NCBI RefSeq assembly: GCF_030705415.1
Contig: NZ_JAUZED010000009.1
Location: 1-57,151, forward strand
Length of the DNA stretch: 57,151 nt
Source: Curtobacterium sp. A7_M15
Lineage (GTDB): Bacteria; Actinomycetota; Actinomycetes; Actinomycetales; Microbacteriaceae
Direction of reading: 5' to 3'
Position 1 is the stretch's first letter; each line of letters begins with the position of its first letter. The position numbers were made by a program, and so were the translations under genes. The notes beneath the pieces are model-generated. The model saw only the letters and a list, made by a program, of their open reading frames with translations. It did no database searches and was not told where the DNA came from. This document shows positions 9,118-19,902 of the stretch, one piece after another.

Positions 9118-9597
9118 ATGAGCATCCCCGAGGTCGGCGACCCCGCACCCGGATTCACCCTGCCCGGCATGATCGTGCGGGACGGCATCCGCACCGACGA
9201 CGAGTACACCCTGTCCGCCGAGATCGGCCGGACGGTCGTGCTCGCGTTCTACCCGGGCGACGCCACACCGGTCTGCACGGCACAGCTCTGCAGCTACCAA
9301 GAGGAGCTCGACGACTTCGGCGCCCTCGGCGCCGTCGTGTGGGGGGTCAGCCCGCAGGCCCTCGACTCCCACGAGGCGTTCGCCCGCGGGTCCTCGCTCA
9401 GCTTCCCGCTGCTGAGCGACACCGCCGGGGACGTCATCCGTGCCTACGGCGTGCAGGCGCCGGGGATCGGGCTCCGGCGGTCCGTGTTCGTGATCGGGCC
9501 GGACGGGGTGGTCCGTTGGCGGCACGTGGGCCTCGTGGGGCTCCGGTTCCCCAAGGCGGCCGCGATCCGGGCACAGATCGAGATGCTCGTGGCCTGA
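9118..9597 (+). CDS. Peroxiredoxin, BCP/PrxQ type
   Basis: Thiol peroxidase of 159 residues with a thioredoxin-like fold. It reduces hydrogen peroxide or organic hydroperoxides. The peroxidatic Cys is in ATPVCTAQLCSYQEEL. The second Cys follows after four residues (C-x4-C), the arrangement typical of PrxQ/BCP enzymes that form an intramolecular disulfide. Start ATG at 9118 gives the natural N-terminus MSIPEVGDPAPGF; an upstream in-frame ATG at 9022 would add a low-complexity arginine-rich leader and is rejected. The protein lacks a signal peptide and is cytoplasmic. Confidence 0.93.
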   Translation: MSIPEVGDPAPGFTLPGMIVRDGIRTDDEYTLSAEIGRTVVLAFYPGDATPVCTAQLCSYQEELDDFGALGAVVWGVSPQALDSHEAFARGSSLSFPLLSDTAGDVIRAYGVQAPGIGLRRSVFVIGPDGVVRWRHVGLVGLRFPKAAAIRAQIEMLVA

Positions 9598-9816
9598 GTC
9601 GGCACGTCTCGGCGTGTCGGTCCCCCGAAGATGCGACAACCTGGGGTATTGACACCCGAACGGGGGTCGATCACGATTGACGACACGAGAGGTCCGCAAG
9701 GATCCGCCTCCCCGGGGAATCGGGTCGTCCGGAGATACGCGCTGGTGTGTCACACCCGCTCCCCGGGCGTCCCCGGGGAGGCATCTCGTCACCACTCGCC
9801 TTGTAGCCTCGTCGGC

Positions 9817-10365
9817 GTGACCACGATCCTCGCCCCCGGCATGCGCCTGCTCGCCGTCGTCCTGTGGGTCGCGGCCGCCGCGCTCGTCCCGCTCGCGCTC
9901 CTCACCGGCGGCGCCGCCTGGCTCGCCCCCGTCCCCAGCCTGTTCATCGCCTTCGTCGCGTGGGCGGTCCTCTGGCGTCCGCGCTTCGAGCTGACCGACG
10001 AGCACCTCCGCATCGTCGACGTCCGCCGCACGAGCACCTACGCCTGGCGCCGCGTCACCGAGGTGCGCACCAAGTACGGCATCGAGATCGTCACGAGCGA
10101 GGGCGTCCGTCGGACGTGGCTCGCCACCCGCAGGTCGGCGCGACTGGCCGCTGTGGTCGACGGTCGTCCAGGAGGCGCGGATCGCCTCGACGTGGAAGCC
10201 GCGGCCGAGCGCATGCGCGCGTTCGTCCCCGAACCGCCCGCCCAGGACGGCCCGCCCCCGGCGACCGTGACGGCTGCGCCGATCACGCACCGTGCGCACG
10301 GGTGGTCGGTCCTCGCGATGATCGTCCTCGGCTTCGTCGCGACCCTGGCGGCCGCGCAGCTCTGA
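9817..10365 (+). CDS. PH domain-containing membrane protein
   Basis: A 182-residue protein with two N-terminal transmembrane helices, then a small beta-rich domain beginning RPRFELTDEHLRIVD that resembles bacterial PH (bPH) domains. A final hydrophobic helix closes it (VLAMIVLGFVATLAAAQL). Start is GTG at 9817. Upstream in-frame sequence is unlike protein and is left out. A paralogue with the same layout lies at 16659-17216, on the other side of the first ABC transporter cluster. Function is unknown. A perfect bidirectional hairpin follows its stop. Confidence 0.8.
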   Translation: MTTILAPGMRLLAVVLWVAAAALVPLALLTGGAAWLAPVPSLFIAFVAWAVLWRPRFELTDEHLRIVDVRRTSTYAWRRVTEVRTKYGIEIVTSEGVRRTWLATRRSARLAAVVDGRPGGADRLDVEAAAERMRAFVPEPPAQDGPPPATVTAAPITHRAHGWSVLAMIVLGFVATLAAAQL

Positions 10366-10388
10366 CCCGAACGCCGAGGCCCGACGAA

Positions 10389-10430
10389 GAACGACATCCC
10401 CGACGTCGTGCGACGTCGGGGATGTCGTTC
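10389..10430. terminator. Bidirectional terminator hairpin
   Basis: A perfect inverted repeat with arms 10389-10408 and 10411-10430; the innermost bases form the loop, leaving about an 18-bp stem. It lies between two convergent genes (PH protein, plus; binding protein, minus), so it can serve both. Confidence 0.85.
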
Positions 10431-10449
10431 GTTCAGCGACTGCTGCGGA

Positions 10450-12168
10450 CTACTTCTTGTAGCCCACGTCCTGCCACTTGACGGAGGACTGCTGGAACTG
10501 CGCCGGACCGTAGTTCACGAGGTCCTTGCGCACGCCCCAGGCGTAGGGCTCCGGGAACAGCGGGATGGTGCCCGCGACCTTGACGATCTTCTTGTCGATC
10601 GCGTCCGCGTCCTCGATGCGCTTGTCGGCGTCGAGTTCGGCGTTCGCCTTGTCCCATGCCGCGCCGAGCGAGTCGTCGGTCACGCCGGTGTAGTTCTGGC
10701 CGGCGTCGGCGGGGTAGTAGATCGACTTCAGCGACGACACCGGGAAGGGCGTGCCCTGCCAGGCGAAGTACGTCGCGTCGAAGTCACGGCCGTCGGTGGT
10801 GATGTACTTCGTGAAGAAGTCGTCGGTCGGGACGGTGTCGATCGTCACCTTGAAGCCGGCGAGCTTCGTCTGCTGCTGCACGAGCTGCGCGACGTTCGCC
10901 GAGTTCTGGTTGTCCGACGGGATGACGAAGCGGACGTCGAGCGTCTTGCCGTCCTTCGTCGCGTAGCCGTCCGAGCCGATCGTGTAGCCGGCGTCCTCGA
11001 GCTTCTTCTTCGCCTTGTCGGTGCTGTAGCCGTAGACCGACGAGACGTTGTCCTGGTAGCCCTTCTGACCGGGCAGGTAGACGAGGTTGTTGAGGACCTG
11101 CACCGGGCTCTTCACCGGCGAGAGGATCGCCTGCGCGACGACCTGGCGGTTGATCGCCTGCGCGAACGCCTGGCGGACCGTCTGGTCCTTGAAGACGTCC
11201 GACGTGCCGTTCAGGGTGATCTGACGCTGGGTCGTGCCGAGCGAGCGCTCGATCTTCGAGTCCGAGCGGGTGTTCGCGGTCTTGAAGTTGTCCGCGCTGC
11301 CGTTCAGGTTGAAGGCGTCGAACTCCTTGTTCGCGTACGCCTGGGCGACACCGTCGCGGGACACCGTCTTGAAGACGATCGTGTCGAGCTTCGGTGCGTC
11401 ACCCCACCACTTCGAGTTCTTCTCGAACGTCACGACGCCGCCGTTCGCGTCGAAGGACTTGAGGATGTACGGACCACCGGAGACGTAGGTCTTGCCGTCG
11501 GCCGCGTACGGGCCCGTTGCCCACGACTTGTTGAAGTGGTCGGGGGTGTCAACGGCCCAGTACGGGTAGATCGCGGTGAAGACGCTCGGCCAGTCGGCGT
11601 TCGTCTTCGAGAACGTCACGATGACGTCGCGCTCGTCCGAACCCTGCTTGACCGAGTCGACGTCCTCCCAGACGTTGGTGGCGAGCGGTGCGAACGCCTT
11701 GTTCGTCCCGTTCAGCGCCTTCCAGTTCGCCTCGACGTCCTTCTCGGTGATCGGGGTGCCGTCGGACCAGACCGCCTTGGGGTTGATCTTGATCTCGACG
11801 GTCTGGGGCGAGTCCTTCGTCAGCTCGATCGAGTCGACGTAGTCCTTGTTCGCCTCCCACTCGCCGTTCGCCTTGAACTGGATGAACCCGGGCAGGTAGG
11901 TGCCTGCGATCGTGTTGTCGTCGACCGTCCCGGAGTCGAGGTTCGACAGCTGCCAGTTCGCCGGTGCGGAGTCGATCGGCAGGGTGAGCGAGCCGCCGTC
12001 CTTGATCGAGTCGCGGTCGGCGACCGTCCAGCCCGTCGACTTCAGCGACGACGTGGCGACGGCCGAGCTGCTCTGTCCGGCGGACCCGCCGCCGGAGCAG
12101 CCCGCGAGCACGAGTGCCGCGGCGGCTGCTGTGGCGAGCACGGCCGTCGTCTTGATCCTCATTCGCAT
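10450..12168 (-). CDS. Peptide ABC transporter substrate-binding lipoprotein (family 5), system 1
   Basis: An extracellular solute-binding protein of 572 residues, family 5 (DppA/OppA type). The lipoprotein signal ends at the lipobox LAGC with Cys24, followed by a Gly/Ser-rich linker. Family features include the SDGTPITEKDVEANW segment and a late KKIVKVAGTIPLFPEPYAWGV. It is divergent from the two permeases and the fused ATPase at 12425-16484, with which it should form one importer. Dipeptides or oligopeptides are the likely ligands, but family 5 also binds nickel, heme or sugars in some members. Confidence 0.93.
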   Translation of the reverse strand: MRMRIKTTAVLATAAAAALVLAGCSGGGSAGQSSSAVATSSLKSTGWTVADRDSIKDGGSLTLPIDSAPANWQLSNLDSGTVDDNTIAGTYLPGFIQFKANGEWEANKDYVDSIELTKDSPQTVEIKINPKAVWSDGTPITEKDVEANWKALNGTNKAFAPLATNVWEDVDSVKQGSDERDVIVTFSKTNADWPSVFTAIYPYWAVDTPDHFNKSWATGPYAADGKTYVSGGPYILKSFDANGGVVTFEKNSKWWGDAPKLDTIVFKTVSRDGVAQAYANKEFDAFNLNGSADNFKTANTRSDSKIERSLGTTQRQITLNGTSDVFKDQTVRQAFAQAINRQVVAQAILSPVKSPVQVLNNLVYLPGQKGYQDNVSSVYGYSTDKAKKKLEDAGYTIGSDGYATKDGKTLDVRFVIPSDNQNSANVAQLVQQQTKLAGFKVTIDTVPTDDFFTKYITTDGRDFDATYFAWQGTPFPVSSLKSIYYPADAGQNYTGVTDDSLGAAWDKANAELDADKRIEDADAIDKKIVKVAGTIPLFPEPYAWGVRKDLVNYGPAQFQQSSVKWQDVGYKK

Positions 12169-12424
12169 GGCGAGGATTCCCTTTCGTTGTGGTTCGCGCC
12201 GGAGCGCCGGGACGCGTCGACCCCCGTCGCCGCGCCTGTTGGTTGAGAACCCTAGTCACATCCGAAGGTCGCACAAGGGCTGCTGTACCGAATCGAAACA
12301 TGCTCGTAACGAATGTTGCATAGCGTCAACAGGGATCACCCACCCCGGCTCGGGAGCGGCTAACCTGTCGCCACCGAATAACGCCGTCCGGACGGACGGC
12401 CGCACCCCACTGAGGTCCCAGTAC
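12169..12424. promoter_or_regulatory. Divergent intergenic region of peptide ABC system 1
   Basis: 256 bp between the minus-strand binding protein and the plus-strand permease. A GAAAGGGAATC ribosome site precedes the binding protein gene. The AT-richer middle (about 12240-12330) should hold both promoters, but I cannot fix convincing -35/-10 pairs. No ORF or strong operator dyad was seen. Confidence 0.4.
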
Positions 12425-13405
12425 ATGCTTGCTTTCCTCGCGAAGCGGATCGTCAACTACGTGATCCTGACGATCGTCGCGACGACGCTCGGCTACATCC
12501 TCGCCAGCGCGACGCTCAACCCGATGGCCCGGTACCTCGGCAAGAACCCACCGGTTCCGCAGAGCTCGATCGACGCCGCGCTGCAGAAGCTCGGCGCCGA
12601 CCCGAACACGCCGCTCCTGGTTCGTACCTGGAACTGGTGGGTCAACCTGGTCACGCACGGCTCGCTGGGCATCAGCGCCCGCGGCACCGAGGTCACCGCG
12701 GACATCTTCGCCCGCTCCGGGACGAGCCTGCGGCTGCTCGTGATCGGCACCCTGCTCGGTGCGGTCCTCGGTGTGCTGCTCGGCGTGTGGAACGCGGTCC
12801 GGCAGTACCGGACGTCCGACCAGGTGTCGACGTACGCGTCGTTCACGGTGCTGGCGACCCCGCCGTTCGTCATCGCAGTGGTCCTGATGATCCTCGCCAC
12901 GAACCTGAACAACCTCGTCGGCACGCAGGTGATCAGCTTCACCGGTGAGTACACGCCCGGGGTCAGCGGGTTCTTCCCCGTCCTCGGCGACCGGTTGGTG
13001 CACCTGCTGTTACCGACGATCTCGCTGACGGTCGGCGCGGTCGCGTCGTACTCGCGGTACCAGCGCTCCGCGATGCTCGACGTGCTCTCGAACGACTTCA
13101 TCCGCACGGCCCGTTCGAAGGGCCGGACGCGTGGATCGGCCATCATGCGCCACGGTGTGCGCGTCGCCCTCATCCCGATGTCGACGTTCTTCGCGTACTC
13201 GTTCGGCCTCATCCTGACGGGTGCGAGCATCACCGAACTGGTCTTCAGCTGGCACGGCATGGGTGAGTACTTCATCCAGAGCATCACGAACAACGACATC
13301 AACGCGGCAGCGGGCACGATCCTCTTCACGGCGATCCTCGTGCTCATCGCAGGCACCCTCGCGGACCTGCTCTACGCCGCGCTCGACCCGCGAGTGAGGG
13401 TGTGA
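12425..13405 (+). CDS. Peptide ABC transporter permease (DppB type), system 1
   Basis: Inner-membrane permease of 326 residues. The N-terminus MLAFLAKRIVNYVIL is typical of DppB/OppB, with about six transmembrane segments and the EAA-type cytoplasmic loop around NDFIRTARSKGRTRGSAIMRH that contacts the ATPase. The start ATG at 12425 fits the family N-terminus; the frame is open further upstream, but through sequence antisense to the binding protein. It is followed after 3 bp by the DppC-type permease, so the pair is translationally linked. Confidence 0.95.
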   Translation: MLAFLAKRIVNYVILTIVATTLGYILASATLNPMARYLGKNPPVPQSSIDAALQKLGADPNTPLLVRTWNWWVNLVTHGSLGISARGTEVTADIFARSGTSLRLLVIGTLLGAVLGVLLGVWNAVRQYRTSDQVSTYASFTVLATPPFVIAVVLMILATNLNNLVGTQVISFTGEYTPGVSGFFPVLGDRLVHLLLPTISLTVGAVASYSRYQRSAMLDVLSNDFIRTARSKGRTRGSAIMRHGVRVALIPMSTFFAYSFGLILTGASITELVFSWHGMGEYFIQSITNNDINAAAGTILFTAILVLIAGTLADLLYAALDPRVRV

Positions 13406-13408
13406 CCC

Positions 13409-14339
13409 GTGTCTGTTCTCGACCCCACGACCACGACCACCGCCGGTGACCCCGGCGACGGCAACGCCGGGCAGCCGGCGCACGTCGTCGAGGTGAAGGG
13501 CGGGCGCACCCCGCTGTGGCGCAAGGTGTTCGGCACCTGGCGTGCCCGCATCGGCGGCGGCGCACTGCTCCTCATCCTGCTGTGGGCCTTCGTCGGCCCC
13601 TACCTCTACCACTGGAACGCCGTCGACTCCGACGGGCTCGCCTTCGGCATGCCGCCGAGCGCGTCCCACTGGTTCGGGACGAACGACATCGGCCAGGACA
13701 TCTACGCGCAGACGCTCGTCGGCCTGCAGAAGTCGCTGTTGATCGGGCTCATCGCCGGTCCCGCCGCGACCCTCATCGCCGGCATCGTCGGTGCGATCGC
13801 CGGGTACTTCGGCGGGTTCGTCGACCGGGCGCTGGTGTGGGGCATCGACCTGCTCCTGGTCATCCCGTCGTTCTACGCGCTCGTCCTCCTCAGCCCGCTG
13901 TTCAAGAACCTCAGCTGGCTGGCGCTCATCGTGGGTCTGGCGATCTTCGGGTGGATGATCATGGCCCGCGTGATCCGCGGTCAGACGATGTCCCTCCGGG
14001 AGCGCGACTACGTCAAGGCCGCCCGCTTCATGGGTGTGCCGTCGTTCACGATCATCCGCCGGCACATCCTGCCGAACGTCGCCTCGCTGCTCATCATCGA
14101 CGCCACGCTCGGGGTCGGCGCAATGATCCTGTCCGAGAGCGCCCTGAGCTACTTCGGCTTCGGCATCCAGGTGCCGGACGTGTCGCTCGGCACGCTGCTC
14201 GCCGCCGGCAGCCAGTCCGCGGTCACACGGCCGTGGCTGTTCGTCCTGCCGGCCGCGACGCTCGTGGCCACCGTCCTCTCCACCAGCCTGCTCGGCGACG
14301 CCCTGCGCGACGCCATCGACCCCACCTCGGGAGCCAACC

Positions 14340-14347
<8 letters not shown>
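13409..14347 (+). CDS. Peptide ABC transporter permease (DppC type), system 1
   Basis: Second permease, 312 residues. It has a Thr/Asp/Gly-rich cytoplasmic N-terminus, then six transmembrane segments. DppC hallmarks are [19 protein letters not shown] and the EAA loop [17 protein letters not shown]. Start is GTG at 13409, three bases after the upstream stop. The 3' end overlaps the ATPase gene by 8 bp (14340-14347), which supports a single plus-strand operon of two permeases and the ATPase. Confidence 0.95.
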
Positions 14348-16484
<2,137 letters not shown>

Positions 16485-16500
16485 CAGGACGCCACCACCT

Positions 16501-16548
16501 GACGGACGGGAGGCGCGGTGCCAGCTGGCACCGCGCCTCCCGTCCGTC
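16501..16548. terminator. 48-bp perfect palindrome at the end of ABC operon 1
   Basis: Arms 16501-16524 and 16525-16548 are exactly complementary, 17 bases after the ATPase stop. The central 44 bp (16503-16546) recur identically at 43565-43608 after the inositol operon. It probably acts as a transcription terminator. Its core GGAGGCGCGG is shared by many other intergenic sites in this window. Confidence 0.8.
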
Positions 16549-16560
16549 CGCTCCCCACGT

Positions 16561-16638
16561 CCACAGCGTGCGAGGTTCCGCTCGCTGTGGGGGCGCGATG
16601 ACCCGGCACGGTGCACGGAACCTCGCACGCTGCTGTGG
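16561..16638. repeat. Long inverted repeat between convergent genes
   Basis: Left arm 16561-16580 (ccacagcgtgcgaggttccg) is matched by the right arm 16616-16638 with one inserted base, enclosing about 35 bases. The position is the gap between the fused ATPase gene and the convergent PH-domain gene. It could be a second terminator, a processed RNA hairpin or a REP-like unit. Confidence 0.6.
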
Positions 16639-16658
16639 CAGCCGTGGGTGCGCTCGCG

Positions 16659-17216
16659 TCAGACGAGCACGGCGAGCACGCAGCACGCCAGCACGACGAT
16701 GCCGGACGCGAGGGCGGGTGCGTCCCAGCCCCGGACGACGGGGGCGTCGGGCGTGACCCCGTGTCGCTCGGACCAGCGGTTGCGGACCGCGACGAACTCG
16801 TCGGGCTGCCGCAGCACGCGCGGCTCCCCGCGTCGGGCCGGCTTCGGCCGCGGCAACGACGGTCCGCCCCAGCAGGTGAGCCGACGGCCGTCGGAGAGGT
16901 CGAGCACGATCTGCCAGCGCATCCTGACGTCCTCGACGGCGCCCCACGGGACGGTCGTGGACCGGAGCGGGTTCACGACCGTGACCGCGTCGTCGGCGAG
17001 CCGCACGTGCGGGCGGAAGGTCAGCACCCAGAGCACCCAGACGAGCGCGGCGAGGGGGCCGACCGCGTGGAGGACGACGTCCCAGCTCCCCCGCACCGCG
17101 GCGTCGCCGAGCATGAACAGCGCCAGGAACGCGACGAGGCCGGACGCGACCGCCCCTCCGCGGCCCGCGCGGAGGACGACGGTGCGTCCGGCCTCGTTCG
17201 TGTCCAGCGGGATCAG
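16659..17216 (-). CDS. PH domain-containing membrane protein, probable CTG start
   Basis: Small membrane protein ending in a PH-like domain (RPHVRLADDAVTVVNPLRS onward) and a last hydrophobic helix. The first conventional start is ATG at 17114 (151 residues), but that cuts into a hydrophobic helix. The reading stays open and protein-like back to 17216 and supplies a complete first helix (AVASGLVAFLALF). The only start-like codon there is CTG at 17216, overlapping the TGA of the upstream ATPase gene. With it the protein is 185 residues and matches the two-helix layout of its paralogue at 9817. Function is unknown; the start is an inference. Confidence 0.6.
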   Translation of the reverse strand: MIPLDTNEAGRTVVLRAGRGGAVASGLVAFLALFMLGDAAVRGSWDVVLHAVGPLAALVWVLWVLTFRPHVRLADDAVTVVNPLRSTTVPWGAVEDVRMRWQIVLDLSDGRRLTCWGGPSLPRPKPARRGEPRVLRQPDEFVAVRNRWSERHGVTPDAPVVRGWDAPALASGIVVLACCVLAVLV

Positions 17217-18955
17217 CGTCCGAACTCGAACCCGGCGCCCGGGATGGCGTCGAGCAGGTCCTTCGTGTACTGCTCGCGCGGGTTGGCGAAGACCTCGTCG
17301 GTGGTCGCCTTCTCGACGATCTGCCCCTTGCGCATGACGCAGACGTTGTCCGCCACCAGGCGGACGACTGCCAGGTCGTGCGTGATGAACAGGTAGGTCA
17401 GTCCCAGCTCGGACTGCAGCTCGGTGAGCAGGTCGAGGATCTGGCCCTGCACGAGCACGTCGAGCGCGGAGACCGCCTCGTCGAGCACGATGACCTCGGG
17501 CTTGAGCGCGAGCGCCCGTGCGACGGCGATGCGCTGCCGCTGCCCGCCCGAGAGCTCGTTCGGGTAGCGGTTGACCATCGACTTCGGCAGTGCGACCTGG
17601 TCGAGCAGCTCGAGCACACGCGCACGGCGCGAGTCCTTGTCGCCGACCTTGTGCGTCTTCAGCGGCTCGGCGATCGTGTTCCCGACGTTGTACATCGGGT
17701 CGAGCGAACCGTACGGGTCCTGGAAGACCGGCTGCACCCGGCGACGGAAGTCGAAGAGGTCCTTGCCCTTCAGCGCGCCGATGTCAATGCCGTCGAACTG
17801 GACCGTGCCGCGGGTGATGTCCTCGAGCTGCAGGACGAGCTTCGCGACGGTCGACTTGCCCGAGCCGGACTCGCCGACGAGTGCCGTGGTGGTGCCCTTC
17901 GGGATCGAGAACGAGACGTCGTCGACGGCCTTCAGCTCGCGGGTGGCGAGGTTCTTGCCGCGCAGCTTGTAGACCTTCTCGAGGTTCTTCACCACGATGA
18001 GGTCCTCCGCCGGTGCGTGCTCGCGCTCCTGCGCACGGGCGAGGAGCTCGGCGTCGTCGCTGCCGACGTCCGCGATGTCGACGCGCTGGTGCTGCACCTT
18101 CGACTGGATGCGACGGCTCGCGAGTGAGGGGGCGGCGGCGACGAGGCGCTGCGTGTACGGGTGCCGCGGGTTCGCCAGGATCTCCTTCGAGGGCCCGGCC
18201 TCCACCACCTGGCCCTTGTACATCACGACGAGCTTCTCGGCGCGCTCGGCGGCGAGGCCGAGGTCGTGCGTGATGAACAGGACGGAGGTGCCGAAGTCCC
18301 GGGTGAGGGTCTCGAGGTGGTCGAGGATGACGCGCTGCACGGTGACGTCGAGCGCACTCGTCGGCTCGTCGGCGATGAGCAGCTTCGGGCGGCTCGACAG
18401 ACCGATGCCGATGAGCACGCGCTGCCGCATGCCGCCGGAGAACTCGTGCGGGAACTGCTTGAGGCGGGTCGACGCGTCGCCGAGGCCGGCCTCCTGCAGG
18501 ACCTCGATCGCGCGGGCGCGGATGTCGTGCTTGCCGGTCGCGATGCCGTTGGCCTTGATGGCTTCTTCCACCTGGAAGCCGACCGACCACAGCGGGTTGA
18601 GGTTCGACATCGGGTCCTGCGGGACGTAGCCGATCTCCTTCCCGCGGATCTCCGACATCTCCTTGTCGCTCAGCCCGACGAGCTCACGCCCGTTGAACTT
18701 GATCGAACCGCCGGTGACCTGACCGGTGCCGGGCAGCAGCTTGATGATCGACTGGGCGCTCGTCGACTTGCCGGAGCCGGACTCACCGACGATCGCGAGC
18801 CGTTCGCCCTGCTCGAGGGTGAAGCTCGCGCCGCGGACCGCCTGGACGAAGCCGTTCTGGGTCTTGAAGCCGACCTCGAGATCGGTGATCTCGAGCAGGG
18901 GCGCGCCGGTGCCGCCGGTGCGGCTGGCGTTCGGCTGGGTCAGAGTCTCGCTCAT
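17213..18955 (-). CDS. Fused double ABC ATPase (DppD-DppF type), system 2
   Basis: A 580-residue fused ATPase for the second peptide importer. Walker A sites are GESGSGKS at residues 57-64 and a second copy near residue 360. Signatures are [11 protein letters not shown] and [11 protein letters not shown], and Walker B motifs LLIADEPTSALD and VIVLDEAVSALD (Ala where Pro is usual). It is shorter than the fused ATPase of system 1: the first half lacks the long Cys-rich tail. It overlaps the upstream permease gene by ATGA at 18952-18955. The PH-domain gene appears to start on its stop codon. Confidence 0.95.
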   Translation of the reverse strand: MSETLTQPNASRTGGTGAPLLEITDLEVGFKTQNGFVQAVRGASFTLEQGERLAIVGESGSGKSTSAQSIIKLLPGTGQVTGGSIKFNGRELVGLSDKEMSEIRGKEIGYVPQDPMSNLNPLWSVGFQVEEAIKANGIATGKHDIRARAIEVLQEAGLGDASTRLKQFPHEFSGGMRQRVLIGIGLSSRPKLLIADEPTSALDVTVQRVILDHLETLTRDFGTSVLFITHDLGLAAERAEKLVVMYKGQVVEAGPSKEILANPRHPYTQRLVAAAPSLASRRIQSKVQHQRVDIADVGSDDAELLARAQEREHAPAEDLIVVKNLEKVYKLRGKNLATRELKAVDDVSFSIPKGTTTALVGESGSGKSTVAKLVLQLEDITRGTVQFDGIDIGALKGKDLFDFRRRVQPVFQDPYGSLDPMYNVGNTIAEPLKTHKVGDKDSRRARVLELLDQVALPKSMVNRYPNELSGGQRQRIAVARALALKPEVIVLDEAVSALDVLVQGQILDLLTELQSELGLTYLFITHDLAVVRLVADNVCVMRKGQIVEKATTDEVFANPREQYTKDLLDAIPGAGFEFGR

Positions 18956-19902
18956 CGGCGGGCCCTCGCCTTCGGGTCGAGTGCGTCGCGGACCACGTCA
19001 CCGAGGAGGAGGAACGAGAGCACGGTGATGGACAGTGCGGCCGACGGCCAGAAGATCGTCGAGGGCGCGGTGCGGATCGACGCCTGGGCGTTGCCGATGT
19101 CCTGACCCCAGCTGAGCGCCGAGTCGGGCAGACCGATGCCGAGGAAGGACAGCGTCGCCTCGGCGACGATGAACGTGCCGAGCGACACCGTGGCCACGAC
19201 GATGACCGGCGCGAGCGAGTTCGGCACCACGTGCCGGACCAGCGTCGTGAACCGGCTCACGCCGAGCGCCGCCGAGGCGGTCACGTAGTCGGACTGCTTC
19301 GCGCTGAGCACCGCGCCGCGCATGATGCGGGCGATCTGCGGCCAGGCGAACGCCGCGAGGACGAGCGACACCGTCAGGGCGTTCCGCGCGGGGAGCACCG
19401 ACATGATCACGATCGCGCCGAGGACGGTCGGGATCGAGAAGAAGATGTCACCGATGCGGGACACGATGGTGTCGAGCCATCCGCCGAAGAAACCGGCCAG
19501 GGCGCCGATGACGATGCCGACGATCGACACCAGGACCGTCGCGACGACGCCGACGATGAGCGAGTTGCGCGTACCCCAGATGGTGCGGGCGTACACGTCG
19601 TTGCCCTGGCGGTTGAACCCGAGGATGTGGCCGGGCTCGGACCCCTCGTTGCTCTTCGCCAGGTTCGCGGCACGCGGGTCGACGTGGGCGAAAAGACCCG
19701 GGAAGAGCGCCACGAGGATGATCAGCAGGATCAGGACGGAGGACACCCAGAACATCGGGCGGACCCGCATCGCGTCCCAGGCGTCGCTCCAGGTCGAACG
19801 GGTCTTCTCGTCCTCGTTGACCTGGTCGACCGCCTGGAGCGGGGTCTCCTCGATCGGGGCGACGTAGTGCGTCGCCGAGCGGGGTTCGGTGTTACTTGGC
19901 AT
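18952..19902 (-). CDS. Peptide ABC transporter permease (DppC type), system 2
   Basis: Permease of 316 residues with a long charged N-terminal segment, then six transmembrane helices. ILGFNRQGNDVYARTIWG is the DppC-type periplasmic motif and KQSDYVTASAALGVSRF the EAA-like loop. It overlaps the DppB-type gene by 11 bp and the ATPase gene by 4 bp, so these three minus-strand genes form a tightly coupled unit. Confidence 0.95.
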   Translation of the reverse strand: MPSNTEPRSATHYVAPIEETPLQAVDQVNEDEKTRSTWSDAWDAMRVRPMFWVSSVLILLIILVALFPGLFAHVDPRAANLAKSNEGSEPGHILGFNRQGNDVYARTIWGTRNSLIVGVVATVLVSIVGIVIGALAGFFGGWLDTIVSRIGDIFFSIPTVLGAIVIMSVLPARNALTVSLVLAAFAWPQIARIMRGAVLSAKQSDYVTASAALGVSRFTTLVRHVVPNSLAPVIVVATVSLGTFIVAEATLSFLGIGLPDSALSWGQDIGNAQASIRTAPSTIFWPSAALSITVLSFLLLGDVVRDALDPKARARR

